From: Acerihabitans arboris
GTDB lineage: Bacteria > Pseudomonadota > Gammaproteobacteria > Enterobacterales > Enterobacteriaceae
Direction: 5' to 3'
Assembly (NCBI RefSeq): GCF_010131535.1
Contig: NZ_WUBS01000017.1
Coordinates: 99,352 to 163,351, forward strand
DNA: 64,000 nucleotides
Both the position numbers and the translations under genes were made by a program. Each line of letters starts with the position of its first letter. Position 1 is the first letter of the stretch. The notes under the pieces were generated by a model. The model was given only the letters and a program-made list of their open reading frames with translations. It ran no database searches and had not been told where the DNA came from. Positions 32,795 to 42,731 of the stretch are shown here, one piece after another.

Positions 32795-34052
32795 GTTCTT
32801 TCTCCGTGTCTGTTATCGCAACGATCGGCGCCACGGTATGAAACGAACCGAAAACCAGCACGCAGTCGTCGGCATCGGCATCCAGCAGCGCCTGGCGCCA
32901 CGCCGAAGCCACGTCGTCGAACCGCCGGGCATGATCGAGGTGGACCGCCAGCTGCGCCGCGGTAGCGGCGCGCGGACCGTCAAGGGTGGCGCAATACCAT
33001 TCATCCACCAGTCCGCGCAGGCAGCCCAGGGTGCCGGCAATATCCTTATCCGCCAGCATGCCGGCGACGGCGCGCACTTTACCGGCGATCTGCTCCTGTG
33101 CCAGCCGTTGCGCCAGATAACCGGCCGCGTGCGGATTATGCGCCACATCCAGGATGCGCAGCGGCCGCTGGCCGATAATCTGGAAACGACCCGGCAGGGA
33201 AGCCTCGGCGAGTCCCTGGCGAATGGCGCGTTCGGAGACGGCCAGCGGGAAACGTTTCAGCGCGGCAAGCGCGGTGGCGGCGTTTTCCAGCGGAATCGAC
33301 GGCAGCGGCAGGCCGGCCAGGGCCGACTGCTGGTCGCGCCAGCTCCAGGTATCGCCGTCCCGGCTAAAGCGCCAGTCGCGATCGCGGCAATAGAGCCGCG
33401 CGCCAAGTGCAAGCGCCGCGCTGTCGATGGATGAGGGACGATCCGGCTCGCCTATCACCGCCGGCCGGCCGGCCCGCAGGATACCGGCTTTTTCCCGGCC
33501 GATGCTCTCGCGATCCGGCCCCAGCAGTTCGGTATGATCCAGGGCGATGCTGGTGATAACCGACACGTCGGCATCGACGATATTGGTGGCGTCCAGCCGT
33601 CCGCCCAGCCCGACTTCCAGGATCGCCACGTCCAGCCCGGCTTGTTTGAACAGCCAGAAGGCCGCCAGCGTGCCGAATTCAAAATAGCTCAGTGAGGTGT
33701 CGCCGCGGCCGGTTTCAATCGCCGCCATGGCTTCGCTGTGCCGCGCCTCCGGCAGTTCCCGCGCCTGGATGCGCACCCGTTCGGTATAGCGCAGCAGATG
33801 GGGAGAACTGTAGACGCCGACCTTGAGCCCCTCGGCCAGCAACACCGCCTCGAGCAGACGGCAGGTGGTGCCTTTGCCATTGGTGCCGGCGACGGTAACC
33901 ACCCGCGGCGCGGGGCGCAGCAGGTGCATATCGGCCGCGACCCGTCCGACCCGCTCCAGGCCCATGTCGATGGCCGTGGCATGCAGGTGTTCAAGGTAAT
34001 ACAGCCACTCGGCCAGCGGCGAGGTGTTGTTTGGCGTAACCAGGTTTTCCAT
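32784..34052 (-). CDS. folC: Bifunctional folylpolyglutamate/dihydrofolate synthase
   Basis: Adds glutamate to dihydropteroate and to folates. 422 residues, as in E. coli. ATP-binding loop VAGTNGKGTTC at about 54-64, the VGLGGRLDATN segment near 148, and a Mur-ligase-type C-terminal domain are present. Lies 11 bases after accD and overlaps dedD, giving an accD-folC-dedD unit. Confidence 0.96.
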   Translation of the reverse strand: MENLVTPNNTSPLAEWLYYLEHLHATAIDMGLERVGRVAADMHLLRPAPRVVTVAGTNGKGTTCRLLEAVLLAEGLKVGVYSSPHLLRYTERVRIQARELPEARHSEAMAAIETGRGDTSLSYFEFGTLAAFWLFKQAGLDVAILEVGLGGRLDATNIVDADVSVITSIALDHTELLGPDRESIGREKAGILRAGRPAVIGEPDRPSSIDSAALALGARLYCRDRDWRFSRDGDTWSWRDQQSALAGLPLPSIPLENAATALAALKRFPLAVSERAIRQGLAEASLPGRFQIIGQRPLRILDVAHNPHAAGYLAQRLAQEQIAGKVRAVAGMLADKDIAGTLGCLRGLVDEWYCATLDGPRAATAAQLAVHLDHARRFDDVASAWRQALLDADADDCVLVFGSFHTVAPIVAITDTEKERGE

Positions 34053-34063
34053 ACGTCCCGTCC

Positions 34064-34984
34064 TCAGACTTCGTCCGGACGCTCCTCGTGGATCGTCTCA
34101 GTCCTCGTCTCATGGGAATGTATTGCTTCCGGCTGCGGCCGGTTGGTCATCTTGGCCAGCAGGCCCGCCAGCTTAAGGCGCATCTCCGGCCGGCGGATAA
34201 TCATATCGATGGCGCCTTTCTCCAGCAGGAATTCGCTGCGCTGGAATCCGGCCGGCAGTTTTTCCCGTACCGTTTGTTCGATAACCCGCGGCCCGGCAAA
34301 GCCGATCAGCGCCTTGGGTTCGGCGATATTCAGGTCGCCCAGCATGGCGAGGCTGGCGGATACCCCGCCCATGGTCGGGTCGGTCAGCACCGAAATATAC
34401 GGCAAGCGGCGCGCGCGCAGCTTTGCCAGCGCGGCGCTGGTTTTCGCCATCTGCATCAGGGACAGCAGCGCTTCCTGCATGCGGGCGCCGCCGCTGGCCG
34501 AGAAGCAGACCAGCGGACATTCGTCCTCCAGCGCTTGCTCGACGGCACGCACGAAACGCGCCCCGACCACCGACGACATGGAGCCGCCGATAAACGCGAA
34601 TTCAAACGAGGCCACTACTATCGGCATATCGTATAACGTGCCTTTCATGACCACCAGGGCGTCTTTTTCATCGGTGGCCTTTTGCGCCGCCGCCAGGCGG
34701 TCTTTGTATTTTTTCGAGTCTTTGAACTTCAGTATATCCCTTGGCTCAAGCTCGCTGCCCAGCTCCACCTCGCTGCCTTTATCCATAAAGGCGTGCAGGC
34801 GCGCGCGCGCGGTCATGCGCATATGATGATCGCATTTGGGGCAGACCTCGAGGTTGCGCTCAAGCTCGGCACGATAGAGTACCTGTCCGCAGCTATCACA
34901 TTTGGTCCACACGCCTTCCGGGATATTTGCCCTGCGCGCCGGGGTGATAGTGCTCTTGTTGAGAATTCGTTCAATCCAGCTCAT
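34064..34984 (-). CDS. accD: Acetyl-CoA carboxylase carboxyltransferase subunit beta
   Basis: Beta subunit of the carboxyltransferase that makes malonyl-CoA. 306 residues (E. coli 304). The zinc ribbon ligands are C29, C32, C48 and C51, followed by the crotonase-like carboxyltransferase domain with [11 protein letters not shown] and [12 protein letters not shown] segments. First gene of the accD-folC-dedD unit. Confidence 0.97.
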   Translation of the reverse strand: MSWIERILNKSTITPARRANIPEGVWTKCDSCGQVLYRAELERNLEVCPKCDHHMRMTARARLHAFMDKGSEVELGSELEPRDILKFKDSKKYKDRLAAAQKATDEKDALVVMKGTLYDMPIVVASFEFAFIGGSMSSVVGARFVRAVEQALEDECPLVCFSASGGARMQEALLSLMQMAKTSAALAKLRARRLPYISVLTDPTMGGVSASLAMLGDLNIAEPKALIGFAGPRVIEQTVREKLPAGFQRSEFLLEKGAIDMIIRRPEMRLKLAGLLAKMTNRPQPEAIHSHETRTETIHEERPDEV

Positions 34985-35217
34985 CGATAACCTTTCTGTT
35001 TGAACCTGGCAAGCGCCAGTCCGCTATTCATGCTTTAACCATGGCGCCGGCATGGCGTCCGTCATTGCCTTGCCGTCGCACTTTCCATCGCGCCGTGGCG
35101 GCGAGGGTAATGGTGTTGGAAAATGTCGCCCATTAAACCATAACCGCCAACGAGTTGGGATAGAAAACTCTGCCCGGCGCTCACAATTCATCCATGGCGC
35201 CGGCAAATTCCGTCCGT
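34985..35217. other. accD-dedA intergenic region with 14-bp direct repeats
   Basis: No credible gene. The 14-mer CCATGGCGCCGGCA occurs at 35039-35052 and again at 35192-35205, 153 bases apart. Both are preceded by an ATTCAT-like string and followed by CGTCCGT, so the similarity extends loosely to about 30 bases. It could be a small duplicated element; the promoter of accD must also be in this gap. Confidence 0.5.
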
Positions 35218-35871
35218 TTATCTGCGGGCGGCGGCGCGCCGCTGGCGCCAGACCTCAATCACCCCCGGCAGGATAGACAGCAGGATGATGGCGACAATCA
35301 GCAATTTCAGGTTTTCCTGCACCACCGGCAAATCCCCGAACAGGTAACCGGCATAGGTGAACAACACCACCCATAATACGCCGCCGGTAATATTGAACAG
35401 GGCGAAATGACGATAGGACATATGCCCCATGCCGGCGACAAAGGGAGCGAACGTCCTGACAATCGGCACAAACCGGGCCAGGATAATGGTTTTCCCGCCA
35501 TGGCGGGCATAGAACCGGTGGGTTTTATCCAGGTAGCTGCGACGGAAAATCCGGGAGTTGGGATTGCTGAACAGCTTTTCGCCGAACAGCCGCCCAATGG
35601 TGTAATTGACCGCATCGCCCAGTATCGCCGCGCCCGCCATCAGTAACGCCATCAGATGCACATCCAGGCTATTGGTCGGCAGCGCCGCCAGCGCGCCCGC
35701 GACGAACAGCAGGGAATCGCCCGGCAAAAAAGGCGTGACCACCAGCCCGGTTTCACAAAACAGGATCAAGAACAGGATGGCGTATATCCATACGCCGTAC
35801 TGCGCCACCAGCTCAGCCAGATGGACGTCAATATGAAGGATAAAATCAATGATAAAACTAATAAATTCCAT
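35218..35871 (-). CDS. dedA: DedA-family membrane protein
   Basis: Inner-membrane protein of the DedA/VTT superfamily, now linked to undecaprenyl phosphate or lipid translocation. The ATG at 35871 gives 217 residues (E. coli 219); the open frame upstream to 36063 is unlike the family and lies inside truA. Conserved [17 protein letters not shown] (about 40-57), the GRLFGEKLF region and [18 protein letters not shown] are intact, with about five hydrophobic segments. Downstream of truA in the conserved order. Confidence 0.95.
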   Translation of the reverse strand: MEFISFIIDFILHIDVHLAELVAQYGVWIYAILFLILFCETGLVVTPFLPGDSLLFVAGALAALPTNSLDVHLMALLMAGAAILGDAVNYTIGRLFGEKLFSNPNSRIFRRSYLDKTHRFYARHGGKTIILARFVPIVRTFAPFVAGMGHMSYRHFALFNITGGVLWVVLFTYAGYLFGDLPVVQENLKLLIVAIILLSILPGVIEVWRQRRAAARR

Positions 35872-35911
35872 GTTCAGCATTCCGGAGGCGCAAATGATAT
35901 TGTCAAGGCCG

Positions 35912-36733
35912 TCAATCCAGCAGGAATAACGGCCCCATAGGAGGATACGGCAACTCAAAGCGATCTGGGTAATCCACCGCCACCAGATACAGTCCTTCCG
36001 CCCGCGCCGTCGCGGCGGCCAGTGCTCGGTCACGCGCTTCCAGCAATTCGGCCATCCACGCAAGCGGACGGTTTCCGCAGCCGATTTCCATCAGGCTGCC
36101 GACGATATTACGCACCATATGGTGCAGGAAAGCGTTAGCCTTGATATCTACCACGATATACGCGCCGTGGCGCGCGACCTTTAGATGTTTTACATTTCGC
36201 CAGGGCGTGCGCGACTGGCACTGCAGAGCGCGAAATGACGTAAAATCATGTTCGCCCAACAGGCACTGGCCCGCCAGCGCCATTTTATCCGCATCCAGCT
36301 GATGGTAATAATGCGTCACCCCGCGGGATAAAATGGCCGGCCGGTAAGGATGGTTATAGATAATATACCGGTAACGGCGCGCCGTGGCGCTAAATCGCGC
36401 ATGAAAATCCGCCGCCACGTCCCGGACCCAGCGGACCGACACATCCGGCGGCAGGTTGGCGTTAACGCCCAGCGTCCAGGCAGAGTCCTCTCGCCGCGCG
36501 CTGGTGTCGAAATGCACGATCTGGCCGGTGGCGTGCACGCCCGCGTCGGTGCGACCGGCGCACTGCACCGCGATAGGCTCGTCGGCCACTTTGGACAGGG
36601 CCTGCTCCAGGCAGGCCTGGACGCTGGCCACTTCCGACTGCCGCTGCCAGCCGTAGAAGCGGCTGCCGTCATATTCTATGCCCAACGCGATCCTGTTCTT
36701 TGCCGGCTGGCCGGCGGATACATCCCGAGACAT
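35912..36733 (-). CDS. truA: tRNA pseudouridine(38-40) synthase
   Basis: Forms pseudouridine at positions 38-40 of the anticodon arm. 273 residues (E. coli 270). The catalytic aspartate lies in [13 protein letters not shown] (near residue 62), and the [10 protein letters not shown] segment is conserved. The ATG overlaps the usg stop by one base (TAATG), so it is coupled to usg. Confidence 0.97.
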   Translation of the reverse strand: MSRDVSAGQPAKNRIALGIEYDGSRFYGWQRQSEVASVQACLEQALSKVADEPIAVQCAGRTDAGVHATGQIVHFDTSARREDSAWTLGVNANLPPDVSVRWVRDVAADFHARFSATARRYRYIIYNHPYRPAILSRGVTHYYHQLDADKMALAGQCLLGEHDFTSFRALQCQSRTPWRNVKHLKVARHGAYIVVDIKANAFLHHMVRNIVGSLMEIGCGNRPLAWMAELLEARDRALAAATARAEGLYLVAVDYPDRFELPYPPMGPLFLLD

Positions 36734-37743
36734 TAATAAAAATACTCCGCCACCAGCAGTTCCGCGGTCAGCAGCGCCATCAGCGCGCCGCCGAAGCGAA
36801 CATTATCCGCCACCGACCAGAACTGCAGCAGATCAGGCATACCGTAGTCGTTTCTCAGGCAGCCGATGCTCAGATGGGCCTGCCCGGAGGCGTCCTCCAC
36901 CTGGGTGGGGTAGTCCCCTTCCTCGCTGACGGTAATGCTTTCGCCCGCCGTTAACGCATCGCGCGCCTCCTCGGCGCCCATGGGCCGCTGGGTTTCCAGG
37001 TGCACCATCTGGGCGTGGCCGTAGAATACCGGCGTCTGGACGCTGCTGACGGAAATGGGCAGCCCTTCGTCCTGCAATACCTTGCGCGCTTCATCCACCA
37101 GGCGGCGTTCAACCTGCACGCTGCCCTGTTCATCCGCCACCAGGGGCAGGATATTAAAGGCCAGCTGGCGGCTGAAAAAACCCGGTTCGGTGGGCAGGCC
37201 GTTCAGCAGCCTGGCGCTTTGGCCCGCCAGCGCATCCACCGCCACCTTGCCCTGCCCGGAGGCGGAAAGCAGGTTGCTGACATGCAGCCGGGCAATGCCG
37301 GCCAGGTCGGTCAGCGGCCTCACCGCCAGCAGCAGCTGGCTGGTCAGGCTATCCGCCACCGCCACCAGGTTGCGGTTGCGGTAATCCGCCAGCACCGCAT
37401 CGTTGACGCCGGGCACCACCAGCGGCACGTCAGGCTCCAGGGCAAACAGGCCGCTGGAGTCGATAACCACGCAGCCCGCCGCCGCGGCCGGCTCCGCATA
37501 CCGCGCGCTGGCGCCTGCGCCCGCGACAAAAAACGCCAGCTGCGCCTGGGTCCAGTCAAACTGCGCGGCATCGGCGACCAGGATGCTTTTGCCGTCAAAG
37601 CGCAGCGTTTCACCGGCGCTGCGTTCGCTTGCCAGTAAATACAGCTCCCCTACCGGGAACTGACGCTCCTGCAATAACTCCAGCAGCGCTGTGCCGACCG
37701 CGCCTGTTGCCCCCAAAAGGGCGATATTCCAGCCGTCAGACAT
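36733..37743 (-). CDS. usg: USG-1 protein (aspartate-semialdehyde dehydrogenase-like)
   Basis: Homologue of aspartate-semialdehyde dehydrogenase with unknown role. The ATG at 37743 (GGAGA upstream) gives 336 residues (E. coli 337). The NAD-binding GATGAVG is at 11-17. Where true dehydrogenases have the catalytic Cys in NPNCST, this protein reads ADSLTS, so the nucleophile is replaced by Ser, a feature also of E. coli Usg. Catalysis of the family reaction is therefore unlikely. In the pdxB-usg-truA-dedA order. Confidence 0.92.
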   Translation of the reverse strand: MSDGWNIALLGATGAVGTALLELLQERQFPVGELYLLASERSAGETLRFDGKSILVADAAQFDWTQAQLAFFVAGAGASARYAEPAAAAGCVVIDSSGLFALEPDVPLVVPGVNDAVLADYRNRNLVAVADSLTSQLLLAVRPLTDLAGIARLHVSNLLSASGQGKVAVDALAGQSARLLNGLPTEPGFFSRQLAFNILPLVADEQGSVQVERRLVDEARKVLQDEGLPISVSSVQTPVFYGHAQMVHLETQRPMGAEEARDALTAGESITVSEEGDYPTQVEDASGQAHLSIGCLRNDYGMPDLLQFWSVADNVRFGGALMALLTAELLVAEYFY

Positions 37744-37821
37744 AATATTTCTCTCCAAAGCAATGCATCATCAAGGGAAGGCGACAGCCTGCCCGCGCAA
37801 TAGGTTTACGCCGTCGGGCCA

Positions 37822-38958
37822 TTAACGCGCGCCGGCCGGCAAGGCGTTAAAACCCAGGTCGCGCAGCAGCGCCACCGCCGCGCCGTCGTCGCTTTCGACG
37901 CATAATGACGACCACTCGCGGCGCTCGTGGTACTGCCTGCGCAGCCGGTCGAATTCCCCCGGCGCGGACGACACCCGGCGCAGGTCCGCATCATCGCGGC
38001 GCACATCATACACCAGATGGACCAATTGCCGGAGCATCCCCTCGTCAAGCGGGCCGTGCAATCGCACCCGTTCCACCGCCGGACGCGGCAGCAGCCCCGC
38101 GAGCGGCGCCCGCTGCGGCATGCCGAGGAACTCGCCGTAGGCCTCGAAAACCTGGGTGGTGCCGCGCGCCTTGCCTTCCAGGGTATAACCGGCGATATGC
38201 GGCGTGCCGATATCGACGCGCGCCAGTAACGGCTGGGACAGCGCCGGTTCCGGCTCCCAGACGTCAAGGATGGTGCGTAGTTTTTTGCCCTGTTCGAGGG
38301 CGGCCAACAGCGCGGCGTTATCCACCACCGCGCCGCGGCAGGCGTTGATCAGGATACGATCCCCGGGCAGCGCCGCCAGCAGGTCCGCATCGACCTGATG
38401 CCAGGTGCGATAGGGGCCGGATGGGGTCAGCGGCGTATGGAACGTCAGCACGTCCGCCTCGCGCACCAGGGTTTCCAGCGTATGGAATCGTTCTTTATCA
38501 CCGCGATCGGCGCGGGGCGGATCGCATAATAGCGTGCGGATGCCCAGCGCCTTCAGGCGCCGATCGAGCCGTCCCCCCACGTTGCCCACGCCGATAATAC
38601 CGATGGTTTTATCGCGCAGGGAAAAACCGTCGCGTTCCGCCAGCGCCAGCAGGGATGAAAAGACATACTCCACCACCGCGATGGCGTTACAGCCCGGCGC
38701 GGCGGAAAACGCGATGCCGGCCTGTTCCAGCCAGGCGTGGTCCACATGATCGGTGCCCGCGGTCGCCGAGCCGACAAACTTCACCCTGCTGCCGGCCAGC
38801 AGCCCGGCGTTAACCTTGGTTACCGAGCGCACCATCAGCGCATCTGCCCCGGCAAGCGCCGCGGCTACCAGTTGGCGCCCCGCCACCGGCCTGACCTCGC
38901 CCAGCCGGCTGAACAACTCGTGGGCATAGGGCATGTTCTCATCGACCAGTATTTTCAC
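37822..38958 (-). CDS. pdxB: Erythronate-4-phosphate dehydrogenase
   Basis: Second step of DXP-dependent pyridoxal 5'-phosphate synthesis. 378 residues as in E. coli. D-2-hydroxyacid dehydrogenase fold: NAD motif GVGNVG at about 122-127, catalytic Arg in ACRGAVVD, Glu in WEPEP and His in [12 protein letters not shown], plus the C-terminal PdxB dimerisation domain (about 290-378). Upstream of usg by 78 bases. Confidence 0.96.
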   Translation of the reverse strand: MKILVDENMPYAHELFSRLGEVRPVAGRQLVAAALAGADALMVRSVTKVNAGLLAGSRVKFVGSATAGTDHVDHAWLEQAGIAFSAAPGCNAIAVVEYVFSSLLALAERDGFSLRDKTIGIIGVGNVGGRLDRRLKALGIRTLLCDPPRADRGDKERFHTLETLVREADVLTFHTPLTPSGPYRTWHQVDADLLAALPGDRILINACRGAVVDNAALLAALEQGKKLRTILDVWEPEPALSQPLLARVDIGTPHIAGYTLEGKARGTTQVFEAYGEFLGMPQRAPLAGLLPRPAVERVRLHGPLDEGMLRQLVHLVYDVRRDDADLRRVSSAPGEFDRLRRQYHERREWSSLCVESDDGAAVALLRDLGFNALPAGAR

Positions 38959-39181
38959 ATCCGACTCCGGCAGCTAACGGCCTGCTTGCTAAAAAGGGGG
39001 AATATTCTGCCACCTAACGAGGCAAAATCCCAATGCTATCACGCGGAGGATTGGCACAACTTATTGCCGGCGTATTATTATTGCCCGTTTAGGGGTTAAC
39101 GTTGCCTGAAAAACCTTTTTTTGTCTGTCACATAACGGCTATCGCCGTACAATGACGCATTGTTGTAAACAGGACCCTCGG

Positions 39182-40084
39182 ATGACTATTTTTTTTCCCC
39201 TGCTGGCCGTGCTGATTTGGTCGGTTAACGCCATTGTCAGCAAGATGTCCGCCGGCGCCATCGATCCGGCGGCGATCTCGTTTTACCGTTGGCTGGTGGC
39301 GTTTATCATCCTGACCCCCTTTGTCCTGCCCGGCGCGCTGCGCAACCGCCGCATCGTGCGCGCCCAAGGCTGGCGCCTGCTGGCGTTGGGCCTGTTGGGC
39401 ATGGTGTTGTACCAGAGCCTGGCGTATTACGCCGCGCACAGCGTGAGCGCGCTGTTTATGGGGATTTTGAATTCGCTGATCCCGCTGCTGACGGTATTGT
39501 TGAGTATCCTGCTGCTGCGCGCCGTGCCGACGATCGGGGTATTGTTGGGCACCCTGCTCTCATTCGGCGGCCTGGTGTGGTTGGTCAGCGAAGGGCAACC
39601 GCGGGCGTTGATAAGCCACGGGATGGGCAGCGGCGAGCTGATGATGATCGGCGCTTCCGCCTCATATGCGCTGTATGGCGTGCTGACGCGGCGCTGGGCG
39701 ATCCCCTTGCCCAACTGGCAATCGCTTTATATCCAGGTGGCCTTCGGCGTGATCCTGCTGCTGCCGGGGTTCCTGCTGGCGCCGGACGTCGGCCTGAACG
39801 CGCGCAATATTCCGCTGGTGGTCTTTGCCGGCATCGCCGCCTCGCTTATCGCGCCTTATCTGTGGATACAGGGCGTCATGCGGCTGGGCGCCAATACCGC
39901 GTCGATTTTCATGAACCTGGCGCCGCTGTTTACCGCCGCCATCGCGGTTCTTTTTTTACATGAGCGGCTGCACAGCTATCACGTTATCGGCGGGGGTATT
40001 ACACTATTGGGTGTGATACTGGCCCAGCGGCTGAGGGCACCCTTAATCCGCCGGAAAGGTAAACAGCAGAAAATGCCTTCCTGA
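39182..40084 (+). CDS. EamA/DMT-superfamily transporter
   Basis: Ten-helix drug/metabolite transporter with two EamA repeats (about residues 3-130 and 150-285), 300 residues from the ATG at 39182, which has AGGA 7 bases upstream; the frame is open 30 bases further. The substrate cannot be read from sequence; relatives export amino acids or metabolites. It is inserted between pdxB and flk, where E. coli has no gene, so it is a lineage-specific addition. Composition is similar to neighbours. Confidence 0.85.
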   Translation: MTIFFPLLAVLIWSVNAIVSKMSAGAIDPAAISFYRWLVAFIILTPFVLPGALRNRRIVRAQGWRLLALGLLGMVLYQSLAYYAAHSVSALFMGILNSLIPLLTVLLSILLLRAVPTIGVLLGTLLSFGGLVWLVSEGQPRALISHGMGSGELMMIGASASYALYGVLTRRWAIPLPNWQSLYIQVAFGVILLLPGFLLAPDVGLNARNIPLVVFAGIAASLIAPYLWIQGVMRLGANTASIFMNLAPLFTAAIAVLFLHERLHSYHVIGGGITLLGVILAQRLRAPLIRRKGKQQKMPS

Positions 40085-40227
40085 CGCTTGCCGCTACCGC
40101 AAGCCACGGCGGCTTGTTATCATTCGCCGCATTGTTGATCTGGCCGCATACTGCCATAAGCCATTGCCACAGGCCCATTGTCATGACCGGCTGAAAACGG
40201 CGCCTTCTCTGCTAAAGGATGAGTTAT

Positions 40228-41262
40228 ATGCAACCTGTAAGTGGCCCCGGTACACCATTACAGGGCGATCCGCCCCACGGCGCCGCGGGCAGCGCACCTT
40301 TTGGGCAAGAGGGCGAAAAACCGCTGACCACGGCGCAGCGCACTACCCTGGAACGCATGATTATCAAAATCATGGCGATGACCAATAGCAAGGCCCCCGA
40401 AATTTGGGCCGCGTTGCGCCATCAATTGCATATCGCCAACGACGGCGAGCTGACCGCGCGCCATTTCCAGCCCGCCGAACAGCTGCTGCAGACCCGATTG
40501 GATCAGGCGCAGCAAACCCATGCCGGCCGGCAGTTGATGCAGCAGTTAACCGAGCTGCTGCCCAAAGGCAATAACCGGCAGGCGGTCAGCGACTATATCC
40601 GCCAGGAGTACGGCCACACGGTGCTCAGCCAGCTGAACCCCGAGCAGTTGCTGCAGGTGGTGGCGTTATTGCAAAACGGCCAGCTGAATATTCCGCAGCC
40701 GCAGCAGTCGGCCATCACCGACCGGACGCTGCTGCCGGCCGAGCACCATGCCCTGAACCAGCAAATCACCCGCCTGGCGGCGGTCACCGGCGAATCCCCG
40801 GCGGAAATCTGGCAAAGCTCGATGACCATGATGGGCCTGAAACCTGGCGATCCTATCCCGGCGCGCCACTTCCAGCTGCTGATGCAATTCCTGCAGGGTC
40901 ATGTGACGCTATCGCAACAGGCTTCCCCTACCCTTGCCTCGGTGCAGGCCACCCTAAAACAGCCGACCAACAGCGATGAGCAGCAGGCGATTGAAGCCTA
41001 TTGCCAGCAGCATTTCAACGCCCGCCCCCAGAGCGTGCTGACGCCGGCGCAGGTGGGCGCGGTGATGCAGTTCCTGTTTATCTATCGCCTTAGCCGCACG
41101 CAAAGCCAGCACCAAACCACCGACGCCCGGCTGCTCCAGCCGGCCATGAGCCCGCTGATCGCCACCGAGCCGATCACGCCCGCGGCAAAAACCACCCGCT
41201 CGCGCTGGATTATGGCGCTGGCCATAGCCGGCGCCCTGCTGCTGATTTGGATCCTGATCTAA
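40228..41262 (+). CDS. flk: Flagella biosynthesis regulator Flk
   Basis: Inner-membrane protein that in Salmonella prevents premature secretion of the anti-sigma factor FlgM until the P and L rings are built. The ATG at 40228 (AAAGGA 8 bases upstream, Met-Gln-Pro-Val-Ser) gives 344 residues (E. coli 331) and fits the family N-terminus better than the ATG at 40219. Cytoplasmic Gln-rich region with a C-terminal membrane anchor at about 325-344. Implies flagella elsewhere in the genome. Confidence 0.93.
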   Translation: MQPVSGPGTPLQGDPPHGAAGSAPFGQEGEKPLTTAQRTTLERMIIKIMAMTNSKAPEIWAALRHQLHIANDGELTARHFQPAEQLLQTRLDQAQQTHAGRQLMQQLTELLPKGNNRQAVSDYIRQEYGHTVLSQLNPEQLLQVVALLQNGQLNIPQPQQSAITDRTLLPAEHHALNQQITRLAAVTGESPAEIWQSSMTMMGLKPGDPIPARHFQLLMQFLQGHVTLSQQASPTLASVQATLKQPTNSDEQQAIEAYCQQHFNARPQSVLTPAQVGAVMQFLFIYRLSRTQSQHQTTDARLLQPAMSPLIATEPITPAAKTTRSRWIMALAIAGALLLIWILI

Positions 41263-41278
41263 TCCTGATGCGCGGGCA

Positions 41279-41320
41279 TAAAAAAACCATCCCGGGTCCC
41301 AACGGACCGGCGGGATGGTT
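41279..41320 (-). terminator. Terminator between flk and fabB
   Basis: Long stem: AACCATCCCG (41285-41294) pairs with CGGGATGGTT (41311-41320), with an inner GGTCC/GGACC pairing. On the minus strand it is followed by six T (complement of 41279-41284), so it mainly serves fabB; the plus strand has a shorter TTT, so it may act both ways for the converging genes. Confidence 0.87.
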
Positions 41321-41364
41321 TCCAGCGCCACGCGCGGGGGATAATGCCCGCTCGCGCGTATCGC

Positions 41365-42576
41365 TTAGTGGTATTTTCGCATCACCAGGGTGGCGTTGGT
41401 GCCGCCGAAACCGAAGCTGTTGGTCATCACCGTGGTCAGCCGGCGTTCGGTCGGGACGGTGACGACGTTCATCCCCTCGGCCTGCGGGTCGAGCTCATCG
41501 ATGTTGATGCTCGGCGCCATGAAGTCATGCTCCAGCATCAGCAGGGTATAAATGGCTTCATGCACCCCCGCCGCGCCCAGGGAGTGTCCGGTCATGGCCT
41601 TGGTGGACGAAAACGCCGGCTGCCGGCTGCCGAAGGTTTCACGGATAGCCCACAGTTCCTTTACATCGCCTACCGGCGTCGAGGTGCCGTGCACGTTAAG
41701 GTAATCAATGGGGGTATCGACATCTTTCAGCGCCATTTGCATACAGCGGATAGCCCCTTCGCCGGAGGGCGCCACCATATCCGCGCCGTCTGAGTTGGCG
41801 CCGTAACCGATAATCTCGCCATAGATATGCGCGCCGCGCGCCAGCGCGTGTTCCAGCTCTTCCACTACCACGATGCCGCCGCCGCCGGCGATGACAAAAC
41901 CATCACGGTTGACGTCGTAGGTCCGGGACGCCTTGGCCGGGGTGTCGTTGTAACGGGTGGACAATGCGCCCATGGCATCGAATTCACAGGCCATTTCCCA
42001 GCACAGCTCTTCGCCGCCGCCGGCAAACACCACATCCTGCTTACCCAGTTGGATCATTTCCACCGCGTTGCCGATACAGTGCGCGGAGGTGGAACAGGCG
42101 GAGCTGATGGAGTAGTTGACGCCGCGGATCTTGAACGGCGTCGCCAGGCAGGCGGACACGCCGGAAGCCATGGCCTTGGTGACCATATAGGGACCGACGC
42201 CGCGCAGGCCGCGCGCGCGCATGCCGTCGGAGCCGGCAACCTGGTTGCGCGGCGAGCCGCCGCCGGAACCGACGATAAGGCCGGTGCGATCGTTGGAGAC
42301 CTGGTCCGGGCTTAGCCCCGAATCCTTGATTGCCTGTTCCATGGAGAGGTAAGCATAAATTGAAGCATCACTCATGAAGCGCGCAATTTTACGATCAATC
42401 AGCCCGGTAGTATCGAGTTTAATGTCGCCCCAAACGTGGCTGCGCATGCCGGAATCTTTTAATTCTTGGGAAAAAGTGATTCCGGAGCGGCCTTGTTGCA
42501 GAGATGCCAGGACTTCTTTCTGGTCATTACCAATACTCGATAAGATCCCCAGGCCGGTAATCACTGCACGTTTCAT
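41365..42576 (-). CDS. fabB: 3-oxoacyl-[ACP] synthase I
   Basis: KAS I, elongates acyl-ACP and is essential for unsaturated fatty acids. 403 residues (E. coli 406). Catalytic cysteine in [10 protein letters not shown] at C161, and the two histidines in [11 protein letters not shown] and TGHSLGA are present. Alone in its unit, with an upstream promoter carrying FabR and FadR sites. Confidence 0.97.
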   Translation of the reverse strand: MKRAVITGLGILSSIGNDQKEVLASLQQGRSGITFSQELKDSGMRSHVWGDIKLDTTGLIDRKIARFMSDASIYAYLSMEQAIKDSGLSPDQVSNDRTGLIVGSGGGSPRNQVAGSDGMRARGLRGVGPYMVTKAMASGVSACLATPFKIRGVNYSISSACSTSAHCIGNAVEMIQLGKQDVVFAGGGEELCWEMACEFDAMGALSTRYNDTPAKASRTYDVNRDGFVIAGGGGIVVVEELEHALARGAHIYGEIIGYGANSDGADMVAPSGEGAIRCMQMALKDVDTPIDYLNVHGTSTPVGDVKELWAIRETFGSRQPAFSSTKAMTGHSLGAAGVHEAIYTLLMLEHDFMAPSINIDELDPQAEGMNVVTVPTERRLTTVMTNSFGFGGTNATLVMRKYH

Positions 42577-42615
42577 TTAATACCTCTTGTATTTATATAT
42601 GAGATTCTGTGACGC

Positions 42616-42644
42616 ACTTTAGCGTACAGTTGTAAGCTGAACAA
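42616..42644 (-). promoter_or_regulatory. fabB promoter
   Basis: On the minus strand TTGTTC (complement of 42639-42644) and TAAAGT (complement of 42616-42621) are separated by exactly 17 bases. The layout equals the E. coli fabB promoter, where the -35 lies in the FadR site and the FabR site fills the spacer. Confidence 0.8.
42621..42638 (-). promoter_or_regulatory. FabR operator
   Basis: AGCGTACAGTTGTAAGCT is a near-perfect 18-bp palindrome matching the FabR sites of E. coli fabA and fabB. It occupies the spacer of the fabB promoter, as expected for repression in response to unsaturated fatty acids. Confidence 0.85.
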
Positions 42645-42655
42645 GTCCGATCAGA
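42639..42655 (-). promoter_or_regulatory. FadR binding site
   Basis: Minus-strand TCTGATCGGACTTGTTC is the 17-bp FadR activator site found at E. coli fabA and fabB, directly upstream of the FabR site and overlapping the -35. FadR would activate fabB in the absence of long-chain acyl-CoA. Confidence 0.85.
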
Positions 42656-42731
42656 CGAAGTTTGCAAAATTTGCTCCGCAAAGCACACCTCGTTAAAATC
42701 TCTACACTTCTTGACAAAAGAGCCTTAAGCC

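Noticed and set aside
35872..36063. N-terminal extension of dedA
   Set aside because: The extra residues are unlike DedA and lie inside truA; the ATG at 35871 gives the family length.
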